A stretch of DNA of 8,537 nt from assembly GCA_017883345.1 (NCBI GenBank), contig JADGNT010000179.1:1-8537 (forward strand). The letters run 5' to 3'. The number at the start of each line of letters is the position of its first letter. The stretch's first letter is position 1. Under the pieces are notes generated by a model that saw only the letters and a list, made by a program, of their open reading frames with translations, was not told the DNA's origin and made no database searches. Made by a program: the position numbers and the translations under genes. The DNA comes from Candidatus Solibacter sp. Lineage in GTDB: Bacteria; Acidobacteriota; Terriglobia; Bryobacterales; Bryobacteraceae. Below are positions 1-5,843 of this stretch, piece by piece.

Positions 1-2
1 GA

Positions 3-200
3 CGCGAAGAACTCGGCATCAAGGCGCAGACGCGGGTTGAAAATGTAGAAACTCCAGTGACAGACGAAAGCGTCTGTCCCACCCTTGTGGGGCAGGCGCT
101 TCCGCCTGCCAACCGTCGCGGCTCGGTTATTCTTCGCGTAATGCCACGACCGGGTCCACGCGCGAGGCCTTGCGCGCCGGCAACAGCGAGGCTGCCATAG
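3..200 (+). CDS. possible 3' end of a plus-strand gene running through a hairpin repeat
   Basis: An open frame enters the window from the left and stays open to a TAG at 198-200. The first 15-18 codons (REELGIKAQTRVENVETP) look coding, with GC-rich third positions. From about position 57 the frame runs into the hairpin repeat and then into the 3' end of the convergent permease gene, so the last 45 or so codons are probably not ancestral coding sequence. I do not recognise the product. Either the repeat replaced the original stop codon, or the frame is open by chance. Confidence is low because only the tail is visible. Confidence 0.2.
   Translation, partial: REELGIKAQTRVENVETPVTDESVCPTLVGQALPPANRRGSVILRVMPRPGPRARPCAPATARLP
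59..110. repeat. REP-like doublet of two hairpins
   Basis: Hairpin A at 59-78 is GACAGACG-AAAG-CGTCTGTC and hairpin B at 91-110 is GGCAGGCG-CTTC-CGCCTGCC. Both have perfect 8-bp stems and 4-nt loops. The spacer 79-90 is itself a small palindrome, CCAC-CCTT-GTGG. Hairpin B matches the copies at 8440-8459 and 8483-8502 except in the loop, so this is a dispersed intergenic repeat. It lies 16 nt beyond the stop of the minus-strand permease gene and could stabilise or terminate that transcript, but no T-tract follows. Confidence 0.8.
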
Positions 201-2586
201 CCACGGCCACCAGCAGGAGCGCCGCGGCGGAGAAGGTGACGCCATCCAGCGGCGTGACGCCGTACAACATGGCGGTGAGGTAGCGCGTCAGCCCCCACGC
301 CCCGGCGACACCGGCCGCCACGGCAGTGGCGGCGAGCGCCAACGACTCGCGCAGGATCTGCCGGCGCACCTGCTCGGGGCGGGCGCCGATGGCCATCCGA
401 ATGCCGATCTCGCGCGTCCGGCGGGTCACCAGGTAGGCCATCACGCCGTAGACGCCGAGCGCGGCCAGAATCACCGCCATGGCGGCGAACGTTCCAATGA
501 GCAGCAATTGGAAGCGCTGCGGGGCCAGGGTGTCCGCCACCCGCTGTTCCATGGTCTTGACATCGAACACGGGCTGGCTGCGATCCACCGCGTACAGTTG
601 GCCCTCCACCGCGCGCGACATGCCGAGCGACATGCCGAGCGACATCGCGAGCGGGTCGCCGGTGGTGCGCACCGAGAGGCGCATCAGGGAGAGAAAGCGG
701 TCCTCGCTCTGGCCGATCGAGCGGTACATCCGCGGCTCCGGCTCCGCGCCCAATTCGCTGCCGCGAATGTTGCCCACCACGCCCACGATGGTCCAGCGAT
801 TGGCGTCGTTGCGACCGAACACGATGCGCCGGCCCAGCGGGTCCTCGCCAGGGAAAATCTGGCGCGCGAAGGCCTCGTTGACGACGACGTCGTCCGGTTC
901 CTGCTCCGCGACCTGGATGAGGCGCCCGCTGCGCAGCGGTATCCCCATGGTGCGGAAGAAGTCCAGGCTGGCGACGGTCAGGCTGGCCTGCGGCCGTTGC
1001 GCCATGGGCAGCGGCACGCGGCCGGCCACCTGGAAGGTCATGTTTTGAAACGGCCGGTCGCCGGTCAGCGGGAGGTCTGTCGAAATCGCCGCGGAGCGCA
1101 CCGCCGGTAGGCGCCGGACACGTTCGAGCGCCTGCGCGTAGTAGCGCTCCTGACTTTTGGCGGTGGCATATTCAGGCCCGGTCAGATTGACGCGCAAAGT
1201 CAGCAGATTGGCGGCGGAGAAGCCGAGTTCGGTGCGCGCCAGATTGAGGAAGCTCTTGGCCAGCAGGCCCGCCGCGATCAGCAATACCAGCGACACGCCA
1301 AGTTCGACCACCACCAGCACCTGCCGCAAGCGCGCCGATGCGCGGCTGCCGCTGTGGCCGCTGCCGGCCGATTTCAGGGCCTCCTGAATTCTCACGCCGG
1401 AGACTCCCAGCGCCGGCGCGCTGCCGAATACCAGCCCGGTAATCACGGTCAGCGCCACGGTAAAGGCGAGCGTGCGCAGGTCCATCGCGATCGGCGGATA
1501 GCGACCGAGCACCAGCGGCTTCCAGGCGTTGAGCAGGTCAACGGCGAACCACGCCAGGGTGATGCCGGCGAGGCCGCCGGGTACGGCCAGCAGCAGGCTC
1601 TCCTGGAGCATCTGGCGCACCACGCGCGCCTTGCCGGAACCGAGTGCCATGCGGACCGCCATCTCGCGATCGCGCGCCGCCGCCCGCGCCAGCAGCAGAT
1701 TCGCCAGGTTGGCGCAGGCGATGAGCAGCACCAGCAGCACGGCACAGCTCAACACCATCAGCGCCGGGCGCAGGTCGCCGGTGATACGGCGCTGCAGAGG
1801 GGTGGCCAGAATCCGCATGCCGTCGAGGAATCCGGCCGTTTCGAAGTCCTTCGGGTACTCGGCCCGAATGCTCGCCGTCAATGGCGGCAACTGCGCCTGG
1901 AGTTGCTCGTCACGGAGCGGCGATTTCAGCCGCGCCAGCATGTTCACGAGCCGCATGGGGCGCATGGCGGAGCGCGGACGCTGCCCCGATTCATCCATCG
2001 GCAGGGGACGCCAGATCTGTGTTCCCCTGGGATAATCGAAGCCCTGCGGCATGACGCCGACGATGGTGTGCGGCAGACCGTCCAGGGTGAGCGTCTCGCC
2101 CACCGCGTGCGGATTGCCGCCCAGCCGCCCGCGCCAGAAGGGATAACTCACCACCACTACCGGCGGCGCATCGCGCCCCTCCTCGGCCCGCGCCAGATAG
2201 CGCCCCATCGTGGGAGCCGTGCCCAACACGGAAAAGAAGGAAGGCGTCACCTGGGCCGCGTCCAGTTGTTCCGGCTTTTCCCGGCCGCTCCAGTTCAGCG
2301 TGAGCGGGTCGAAGGCGCCCACGTCGGCGAACAGGCGATGCGCCTCGCGGAGGCTGTAATAGTCGGCGCCCAATCCGACCTCCGCCTGACTCTTGCCCAT
2401 TCGCTCGCTGACCCAGTAGACGCGCCCGGAGTCGGGAAACGGCAGGGGACGCAGCAGAATCGAGTTGACCAGGCTGAATACGGTGGTATTCGCGCCGATA
2501 CACAAGGCCAGTGTGAAGGTGGCCGTCGACCAAAGGATAGGATCGCGGCGCAGCGCGCGAACCGCGTGGCGTAAGCTCTCGATCAT
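127..2586 (-). CDS. ADOP-type duplicated MacB/FtsX permease
   Basis: This 819-residue inner-membrane protein has the architecture of acidobacterial duplicated orphan permeases: two MacB periplasmic-core plus FtsX units fused in one chain. The first helix is at about 19-45 (TFTLALCIGANTTVFSLVN), followed by PCD domain 1 to about 270. Helices lie near 276-300, 330-352 and 373-393; a second unit begins with a helix at 423-446, has PCD domain 2 at about 455-685, and ends with helices near 693-720, 748-768 and 785-803. Conserved FtsX loops are visible at 300-330 (RDREMAVRMALGSGKARVV) and 721-750 (TRRTREIGIRMAIGA), and the C-terminus reads PARKASRVDPVVALREE. No ABC ATPase is adjacent, as is usual for these orphans, so substrate and energy source are unknown; export or envelope stress roles are guesses. 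A 12-nt tandem repeat adds residues near 648-657. Its start lies 33 nt after the SYLF gene on the same strand. Confidence 0.93.
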   Translation of the reverse strand: MIESLRHAVRALRRDPILWSTATFTLALCIGANTTVFSLVNSILLRPLPFPDSGRVYWVSERMGKSQAEVGLGADYYSLREAHRLFADVGAFDPLTLNWSGREKPEQLDAAQVTPSFFSVLGTAPTMGRYLARAEEGRDAPPVVVVSYPFWRGRLGGNPHAVGETLTLDGLPHTIVGVMPQGFDYPRGTQIWRPLPMDESGQRPRSAMRPMRLVNMLARLKSPLRDEQLQAQLPPLTASIRAEYPKDFETAGFLDGMRILATPLQRRITGDLRPALMVLSCAVLLVLLIACANLANLLLARAAARDREMAVRMALGSGKARVVRQMLQESLLLAVPGGLAGITLAWFAVDLLNAWKPLVLGRYPPIAMDLRTLAFTVALTVITGLVFGSAPALGVSGVRIQEALKSAGSGHSGSRASARLRQVLVVVELGVSLVLLIAAGLLAKSFLNLARTELGFSAANLLTLRVNLTGPEYATAKSQERYYAQALERVRRLPAVRSAAISTDLPLTGDRPFQNMTFQVAGRVPLPMAQRPQASLTVASLDFFRTMGIPLRSGRLIQVAEQEPDDVVVNEAFARQIFPGEDPLGRRIVFGRNDANRWTIVGVVGNIRGSELGAEPEPRMYRSIGQSEDRFLSLMRLSVRTTGDPLAMSLGMSLGMSRAVEGQLYAVDRSQPVFDVKTMEQRVADTLAPQRFQLLLIGTFAAMAVILAALGVYGVMAYLVTRRTREIGIRMAIGARPEQVRRQILRESLALAATAVAAGVAGAWGLTRYLTAMLYGVTPLDGVTFSAAALLLVAVAMAASLLPARKASRVDPVVALREE
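617..652. repeat. 12-nt tandem repeat inside the permease gene
   Basis: GACATGCCGAGC occurs at 617-628 and 629-640, and a third copy with two changes (GACATCGCGAGC) follows at 641-652. On the coding strand it yields the in-frame repeat MSLG-MSLG-MS in the second periplasmic domain (about residues 648-657). Because the unit is 12 nt, copy-number changes keep the reading frame. Confidence 0.85.
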
Positions 2587-2597
2587 CTTCCCCCCCC
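2587..2597 (-). promoter_or_regulatory. G8 tract as atypical ribosome-binding site of the permease gene
   Basis: On the minus strand the ATG at 2586 is preceded by GGGGGGGGAAG. No classical AGGAGG is present; the run of eight G can pair with the anti-Shine-Dalgarno sequence using a G-U wobble but is only about 3 nt from the start codon. Homopolymer tracts of this length are prone to slippage, which here would change spacing rather than reading frame. Confidence 0.4.
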
Positions 2598-2619
2598 GAG
2601 GTGACAGAGCGGCGAAAGG

Positions 2620-3309
2620 CTACTTCCTCTCGCGCATGGAATATTTGTTCAGAACCGTTATCAGCTTAGACGCCGCTTCCGGCATCTTTGCCCCGCTTCC
2701 CAGAATTTGTTTGCTGGTCCAGCGTTGGCCGTAGAGAGCCTGGTTCTCGTCCAGATCGTTGCGCAGCGTGGCGCCATCCAGGGAGACGCCGGCGAACAGG
2801 CCCTTGGAGCGCGACCACGAGAGGATCTCCGCGTGCATGAACGCGTCGGTCTGGGCGGCTGCATTGCGCCCCACCGGACCGGCCGCCGCGCTGGCATCGG
2901 CGCCGATCGTAAACTTGCTGGAGCTTAACTTCTGCATACCGCGCTGGTTCATGACGAGCATGACCACATCGGTCGACGAGACGCCGATCTGAAAGCCGAT
3001 GCTGCCGCCTTCGATGCGAATGGCGGCGGGCGGTCCCCATCCGGTGCCGCCGGCGGCGCGGCAGAGGGCGAACCCGCGGCCGTACTTTCCGCCGATGCCG
3101 AAGGCCGCCTTCTTGAGGCCGGGGACCAGAACGATGCAGTTCGACTTTTCGAGGAGGTCCTGCGGAATCGACCGGTCCGGTGTGCCCATGATCTCGGAGA
3201 AGAGGCTGGCCGAATCGTCCAACCGCCCCGTTGTTTTTGTTTTTGCGTCCGCCGCCAGGAGCGGGGTGCAGGCGAGTGTGAATGCAAGTGTCAAAAAAAC
3301 CCAGCGCAT
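2620..3309 (-). CDS. secreted SYLF-domain (Ysc84-like) protein
   Basis: The 229-residue product starts with a signal peptide (MRWVFLTLAFTLACTPLLAA, cleavage near residue 20). The rest is a SYLF/Ysc84 domain: KSNCIVLVPGLKKAAFGIGG at 55-74, KYGRGFALCR at 75-84, a GWGPPAAIRIEGGSIGFQ segment at 90-107, GADASAAAGPVGR at 136-148, and SRSKGLFAGVSLDGATL at 166-182. In eukaryotes SYLF domains bind phosphoinositide membranes; the bacterial exported versions are poorly characterised, and a lipid-associated envelope role is inference. The domain fills the mature protein, so it is a stand-alone family member of usual length. The gene lies 33 nt upstream of the permease gene on the same strand, probably one transcript. 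Upstream of the ATG only AGAGG one base away is seen, so the start lacks a well-spaced ribosome-binding site. Confidence 0.92.
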   Translation of the reverse strand: MRWVFLTLAFTLACTPLLAADAKTKTTGRLDDSASLFSEIMGTPDRSIPQDLLEKSNCIVLVPGLKKAAFGIGGKYGRGFALCRAAGGTGWGPPAAIRIEGGSIGFQIGVSSTDVVMLVMNQRGMQKLSSSKFTIGADASAAAGPVGRNAAAQTDAFMHAEILSWSRSKGLFAGVSLDGATLRNDLDENQALYGQRWTSKQILGSGAKMPEAASKLITVLNKYSMRERK

Positions 3310-3349
3310 GCCTCTAGCTTAGTACAAGATTGGGGAGAGTGATTTTGAC

Positions 3350-3434
3350 GCGGAGGCGCGGAGGCGCGGAGAAATACGCGGAGAGCGGAAAAGAGCACAG
3401 TAAGTCAAAACCTGGGAGCGCGGAGCAAGCGGAG
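3350..3434. repeat. GCGGAG-rich direct repeats in the SYLF/lpxC spacer
   Basis: GCGGAGGC is repeated head-to-tail at 3350-3357 and 3358-3365, followed by a partial copy at 3366-3371. The GCGGAG core recurs at 3378, 3420 and 3429, giving six copies in 85 nt. The block lies between the lpxC stop and the SYLF start, a 172-nt gene-free stretch in which I see no other convincing signal. It may be a decayed short tandem repeat; no function can be assigned from the sequence. Confidence 0.7.
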
Positions 3435-3481
3435 TCTTACGGGCTTCGGTACGGGGCTAGGGTGTAGGCTTCGGGGGGGAG

Positions 3482-4378
3482 TTACGCCATCAGCGCTTGG
3501 GTGACGCGCGAGGCGAGTTGATCGAAGGTAATGATCTCGTAGAGCGAAGGGTCGCTCATGATGCGGGCCACCAGCGCGGCGTGCATGGCATGTCCGGCGC
3601 GCTCGGCGATGACGTGACCGAGCAGGGGACGGCCCAACAGCGCGAGGTCGCCGATGAGATCGAGCGCCTTGTGGCGGCAGCACTCGTCGGGGGCGCGCAG
3701 ACCACCGGGATTCATCGGGCCATGGCTCGTGAAGCAGACGGCGTTTTCCAGGCTGGCGCCGCGGATCAGGCCCATATTGCGCATCTGGTCGAGATCGTTC
3801 TGCCAGCCGAACGTGCGCGCGAAGGCCAACTCGGAGGCATAGCGTTCCGGAGTGACTTCGAGTTCGAGGGACTGGCGGCCCACCGGGGCGGGATAATCCG
3901 TATCGCAGGTCAGGCGGAAAACTTCGTCGGGAATAATGCTGATGCGCTTGCCCTTATCCTCCACCGAAATGGGGCGGCGGATGCGCAGATAACGGCGCTT
4001 GCGGCGGTACTGGCGGATGCCGGCCTGCTCGATCAGGCGCACAAAGGGGAGGCCGCTACCGTCCAGAATCGGCACTTCCAGGTTGTCGATCTCCACGTAG
4101 ACGTTGTCGATGCCCATGGCGTAGAACACGCTCAAGAGGTGCTCGGTGGTGGAGATCAGGACGCCCTGGCGCATCAGGCTGGTGGCATAACTGACGCGCG
4201 CCACATGGCGCCAACTGGCGGGGATGGGGAATGGGTTTAAGCGGTCGAGATCGGTTCGCAGGAAGACCACACCGGTGGAGACCGGCGCGGGGAGGATGCG
4301 AATGTTCACGGGCACGCCCGAGTGAAGGCCTACTCCGGAGGCCTCAACCGGGCGAAGTACCGTGGTTTCAAACCGCAA
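3482..4378 (-). CDS. lpxC: LpxC, UDP-3-O-acyl-N-acetylglucosamine deacetylase
   Basis: LpxC is a cytosolic zinc enzyme that removes the acetyl group from UDP-3-O-acyl-GlcNAc, the committed step of lipid A synthesis. Counting from the chosen start (298 aa), the family hallmarks are GVGLHSG at 15-21, TTEH at 77-80 (catalytic Glu79, zinc ligand His80), LDGSG at 105-109, RHKALDLIGD at 235-244 (zinc ligands His236 and Asp240) and AGHAMH at 261-266 (His263, general acid). All catalytic residues are present. I place the start at the TTG at 4378, which has GGGAGA six bases upstream and gives MRFETTVLRPVEASGVGLHSG, the usual family N-terminus. The frame is open to a TTG at 4435, but that codon lies in the apparent -35 box. 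No bifunctional FabZ fusion is seen, and no other lipid A gene is adjacent. A separate 8-codon reading frame overlaps the start. Confidence 0.96.
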   Translation of the reverse strand: MRFETTVLRPVEASGVGLHSGVPVNIRILPAPVSTGVVFLRTDLDRLNPFPIPASWRHVARVSYATSLMRQGVLISTTEHLLSVFYAMGIDNVYVEIDNLEVPILDGSGLPFVRLIEQAGIRQYRRKRRYLRIRRPISVEDKGKRISIIPDEVFRLTCDTDYPAPVGRQSLELEVTPERYASELAFARTFGWQNDLDQMRNMGLIRGASLENAVCFTSHGPMNPGGLRAPDECCRHKALDLIGDLALLGRPLLGHVIAERAGHAMHAALVARIMSDPSLYEIITFDQLASRVTQALMA

Positions 4379-4394
4379 CGTGTTTCTCCCGCAT
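4368..4394 (-). CDS. 8-codon mini-ORF overlapping the lpxC start
   Basis: An ATG at 4394 is preceded by AGGAG (4405-4401) with six bases spacing, a better site than that of lpxC itself. It encodes only MREKHVAV before a TGA, which lies just after the lpxC TTG in another frame. It could be a leader peptide coupled to lpxC, or a chance ATG. If transcription starts near 4399 from the promoter described here, most of the AGGAG would not be in the mRNA, which argues against translation. Confidence 0.2.
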   Translation of the reverse strand: MREKHVAV

Positions 4395-4405
4395 CTGGAA
4401 CTCCT

Positions 4406-4435
4406 ATTACAGCAAGCTCGGAACGTAGTTGACAA
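4406..4435 (-). promoter_or_regulatory. predicted sigma-70-type promoter of lpxC
   Basis: Reading the minus strand, TTGTCA (4435-4430) and TGTAAT (4411-4406) match the -35 and -10 consensus at five of six positions each, with an 18-nt spacer. Transcription would start near 4399, leaving about 20 nt of leader before the TTG start of lpxC, enough for its GGGAGA site. This suggests lpxC is transcribed independently of the VOC gene upstream. Confidence 0.55.
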
Positions 4436-4529
4436 GTATCTGATGCGGAAGGACTTGTGAAAGTTACAGTGTGGCTAAACTGCAACACTTTTGCGCTCGG
4501 TTTGTGGCGCAATCGCGGCGCTATGCGGG

Positions 4530-4913
4530 CTACGGCAAGGGAGTTTCGCGGTGCAGCAGGTGGAGGATATTGCCGTCCGGGTCGGTGAAAAAGGCCAGGG
4601 AGTTCCCGTTGGTGGTCTGCGCATCGGTAAGAAAACGCGCGCCCTTTTCCTTGAGGCGGGCGTAGGTGCCGGGGAAATCGGCAACCGTAAGAGCGAGGTG
4701 GCGCAGGCCGGCGGGATTCATTCCGGCGGCGGGCACGGTATCGGGCGCCGATTCGATGATTTCGATCATCGAGCCGTCGGCAGCTTTGATGAAGACGGTC
4801 TGGCTGTGGGCGGACTGGTAATTGATGACGAAATCCAGATGCTCGACGTACCAGAGGGCGAGGCGGAGTGGATCGGGGGACGCGATGGCGACGTGTTCGA
4901 TGCCGGTGACCAT
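4530..4913 (-). CDS. VOC/glyoxalase-fold protein
   Basis: The 127-residue product has the paired beta-alpha-beta-beta-beta modules of the vicinal oxygen chelate superfamily (glyoxalase I, ring-cleaving dioxygenases, fosfomycin-type enzymes). Module 1 begins with IEHVAIASPDP (5-15) and ends with GSMIEIIE (47-54); module 2 begins with LRHLALTV (70-77) and ends with TDPDGNILHLL (110-120). The four metal-ligand positions read His7, Glu51, His72 and His118, where the last is more often Glu (DPDGNxxE). The substrate cannot be told from sequence. The frame extends 18 codons further upstream to 4967, but the family normally begins at MxxxIxHVAI, so I prefer the ATG at 4913. No Shine-Dalgarno precedes it. 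It lies upstream of lpxC on the same strand, 150 nt away, with no obvious functional link. Confidence 0.85.
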   Translation of the reverse strand: MVTGIEHVAIASPDPLRLALWYVEHLDFVINYQSAHSQTVFIKAADGSMIEIIESAPDTVPAAGMNPAGLRHLALTVADFPGTYARLKEKGARFLTDAQTTNGNSLAFFTDPDGNILHLLHRETPLP

Positions 4914-4921
4914 ATGAGGGG

Positions 4922-4927
4922 ATTGTA
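4922..4927 (-). promoter_or_regulatory. candidate -10 box giving a near-leaderless VOC mRNA
   Basis: On the minus strand TACAAT (five of six to TATAAT) ends 8 nt before the ATG at 4913. Transcription would start at or within two bases of the start codon, which would explain the missing ribosome-binding site. I found no convincing -35 box at 16-18 nt. Confidence 0.3.
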
Positions 4928-4990
4928 GCGCGGGATGCTTGGAGGTTGTGGAATAGCGAATCACCATGGAATCGGCGCCCGTCTATGGAA

Positions 4991-5011
4991 TAGAATGAGG
5001 ACTTACGGAGA
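4991..5011 (+). promoter_or_regulatory. candidate -10 box and ribosome-binding site of the PPIase gene
   Basis: TAGAAT at 4991-4996 resembles a -10 box, and GGAGA at 5007-5011 sits five bases before the ATG at 5017, fixing that start. The -35 region is weak (TGGAAT at 4967-4972). The ribosome-binding site is well supported; the promoter is tentative. It shares a 103-nt divergent spacer with the VOC gene. Confidence 0.45.
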
Positions 5012-5016
5012 ATCAG

Positions 5017-5754
5017 ATGAAACGGCTGTGTATTCTTTTAATGATTGCTATCGGCGCCTTCGCCCAGACCGCGCCTCCCGCCCCTGCCAAGAAGGCGGCC
5101 ACCGCGCCCGCCAAGTCCGCGGCGCCCGCCAAGAAGGAAGAGCCCACGCCCGATCGGCCCCCGGGGCTTTACTGGATCATCAATACGTCGATGGGTACCA
5201 TCACGGCGCAGTTGTACGAGAAGGAGGCGCCGGGCGCGGTGGCCAATTTCGTCGCCCTGACGCGCGGCACCAAGGCGGCCAAGGACAAGAGCGGCGCCAT
5301 GACGAAGCGTCCCTACTTCACCAATTTGACCTTCCATCGCGTGATTCCGACCTTCATGATCCAGACCGGCGACGGCCAGGCGGGCGATGGCACGGGCGAT
5401 TGCGGCTTTACCATCAAGGATGAAATCGTCTCCACCCTGAAGTACGACAAGCCGGGCGTGCTCGGCCTGGCGCGCCTTAACCAAAGGAACACCGGCGCTT
5501 GCCAGTTCTTCATCACGGTCAAGGACTACATTTCGCTGAATGGCGAGTACACCATCTTCGGCCAGGTGGTAGACGGACAGGACGTGGTCGACAAGATCGC
5601 ACACGTCGCCAGGGACGGCAACGATAAGCCGCGCACGCCGGTGAAGCTGATCAGCGCGACCATCAAGCGCTACGGTCCGCCGCCCGCCGCGCCGGCAGCT
5701 CCGGCCAAGAAAGCGGCCACGCCGGCCCCGAAGAAGGCCCCCGCCAAGCAGTAG
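5017..5754 (+). CDS. exported cyclophilin-type peptidyl-prolyl isomerase
   Basis: The 245-residue protein catalyses cis-trans isomerisation of prolyl bonds, presumably in the periplasm. A signal peptide (MKRLCILLMIAIGAFA, cleavage before Gln17) is followed by an Ala/Pro/Lys-rich stretch (18-48). The cyclophilin domain spans about 50-218. Its signatures are FHRVIP at 106-111 with catalytic Arg108, FMIQTGD at 113-119, NTGACQFFIT at 158-167 and LNGEYTIFGQVVDG at 174-187. The active-site set is intact; Tyr178 replaces the His often found before the TxFG motif. A second Ala/Pro/Lys-rich tail (221-245) repeats the N-terminal composition, with KKAAT shared by both. These basic tails may contact nucleic acid, lipid or peptidoglycan, or act as spacers; this is inference. 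The start is fixed by GGAGA five bases upstream. It stands alone, divergent from the VOC gene and convergent with the insertion element. Confidence 0.93.
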   Translation: MKRLCILLMIAIGAFAQTAPPAPAKKAATAPAKSAAPAKKEEPTPDRPPGLYWIINTSMGTITAQLYEKEAPGAVANFVALTRGTKAAKDKSGAMTKRPYFTNLTFHRVIPTFMIQTGDGQAGDGTGDCGFTIKDEIVSTLKYDKPGVLGLARLNQRNTGACQFFITVKDYISLNGEYTIFGQVVDGQDVVDKIAHVARDGNDKPRTPVKLISATIKRYGPPPAAPAAPAKKAATPAPKKAPAKQ

Positions 5755-5779
5755 GTGGCATAAGGCTCCGCCTGGTGCA

Positions 5780-5796
5780 TCCGAGCGAAGCTCGGA
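5780..5796. terminator. palindrome between the PPIase gene and the insertion element
   Basis: TCCGAGC-GAA-GCTCGGA forms a perfect 7-bp stem with a 3-nt loop, 25 nt after the PPIase stop. It has no T-tract, so it may be a rho-independent-like structure, or the left member of a REP-type hairpin pair split by the insertion. It ends at the base before the element's left inverted repeat begins. Confidence 0.45.
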
Positions 5797-5812
5797 CCTG
5801 GAGATTGGCCAT
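5797..5812. repeat. left terminal inverted repeat of the insertion element
   Basis: CCTGGAGATTGGCCAT is the exact reverse complement of 8424-8439. After a 2-nt offset three more bases (TCG) match further inside on both sides, then similarity fades. The outermost CC/GG may belong to the target rather than the element. Confidence 0.85.
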
Positions 5813-5843
5813 ATTCGAGGGAGCGGGCAGCTGAGCGGCATAG

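Noticed and set aside
1354..2574. 406-codon plus-strand frame opposite the permease gene
   Set aside because: It is a composition shadow: high GC third positions on the coding strand keep an antisense frame open. The product is low-complexity, His/Arg/Gln-rich, and matches no family I know.
4379..4435. lpxC start at the TTG at 4435
   Set aside because: It would add 19 residues (Cys/Ser/Arg-rich) absent from the family, has no ribosome-binding site, and coincides with the predicted -35 box.
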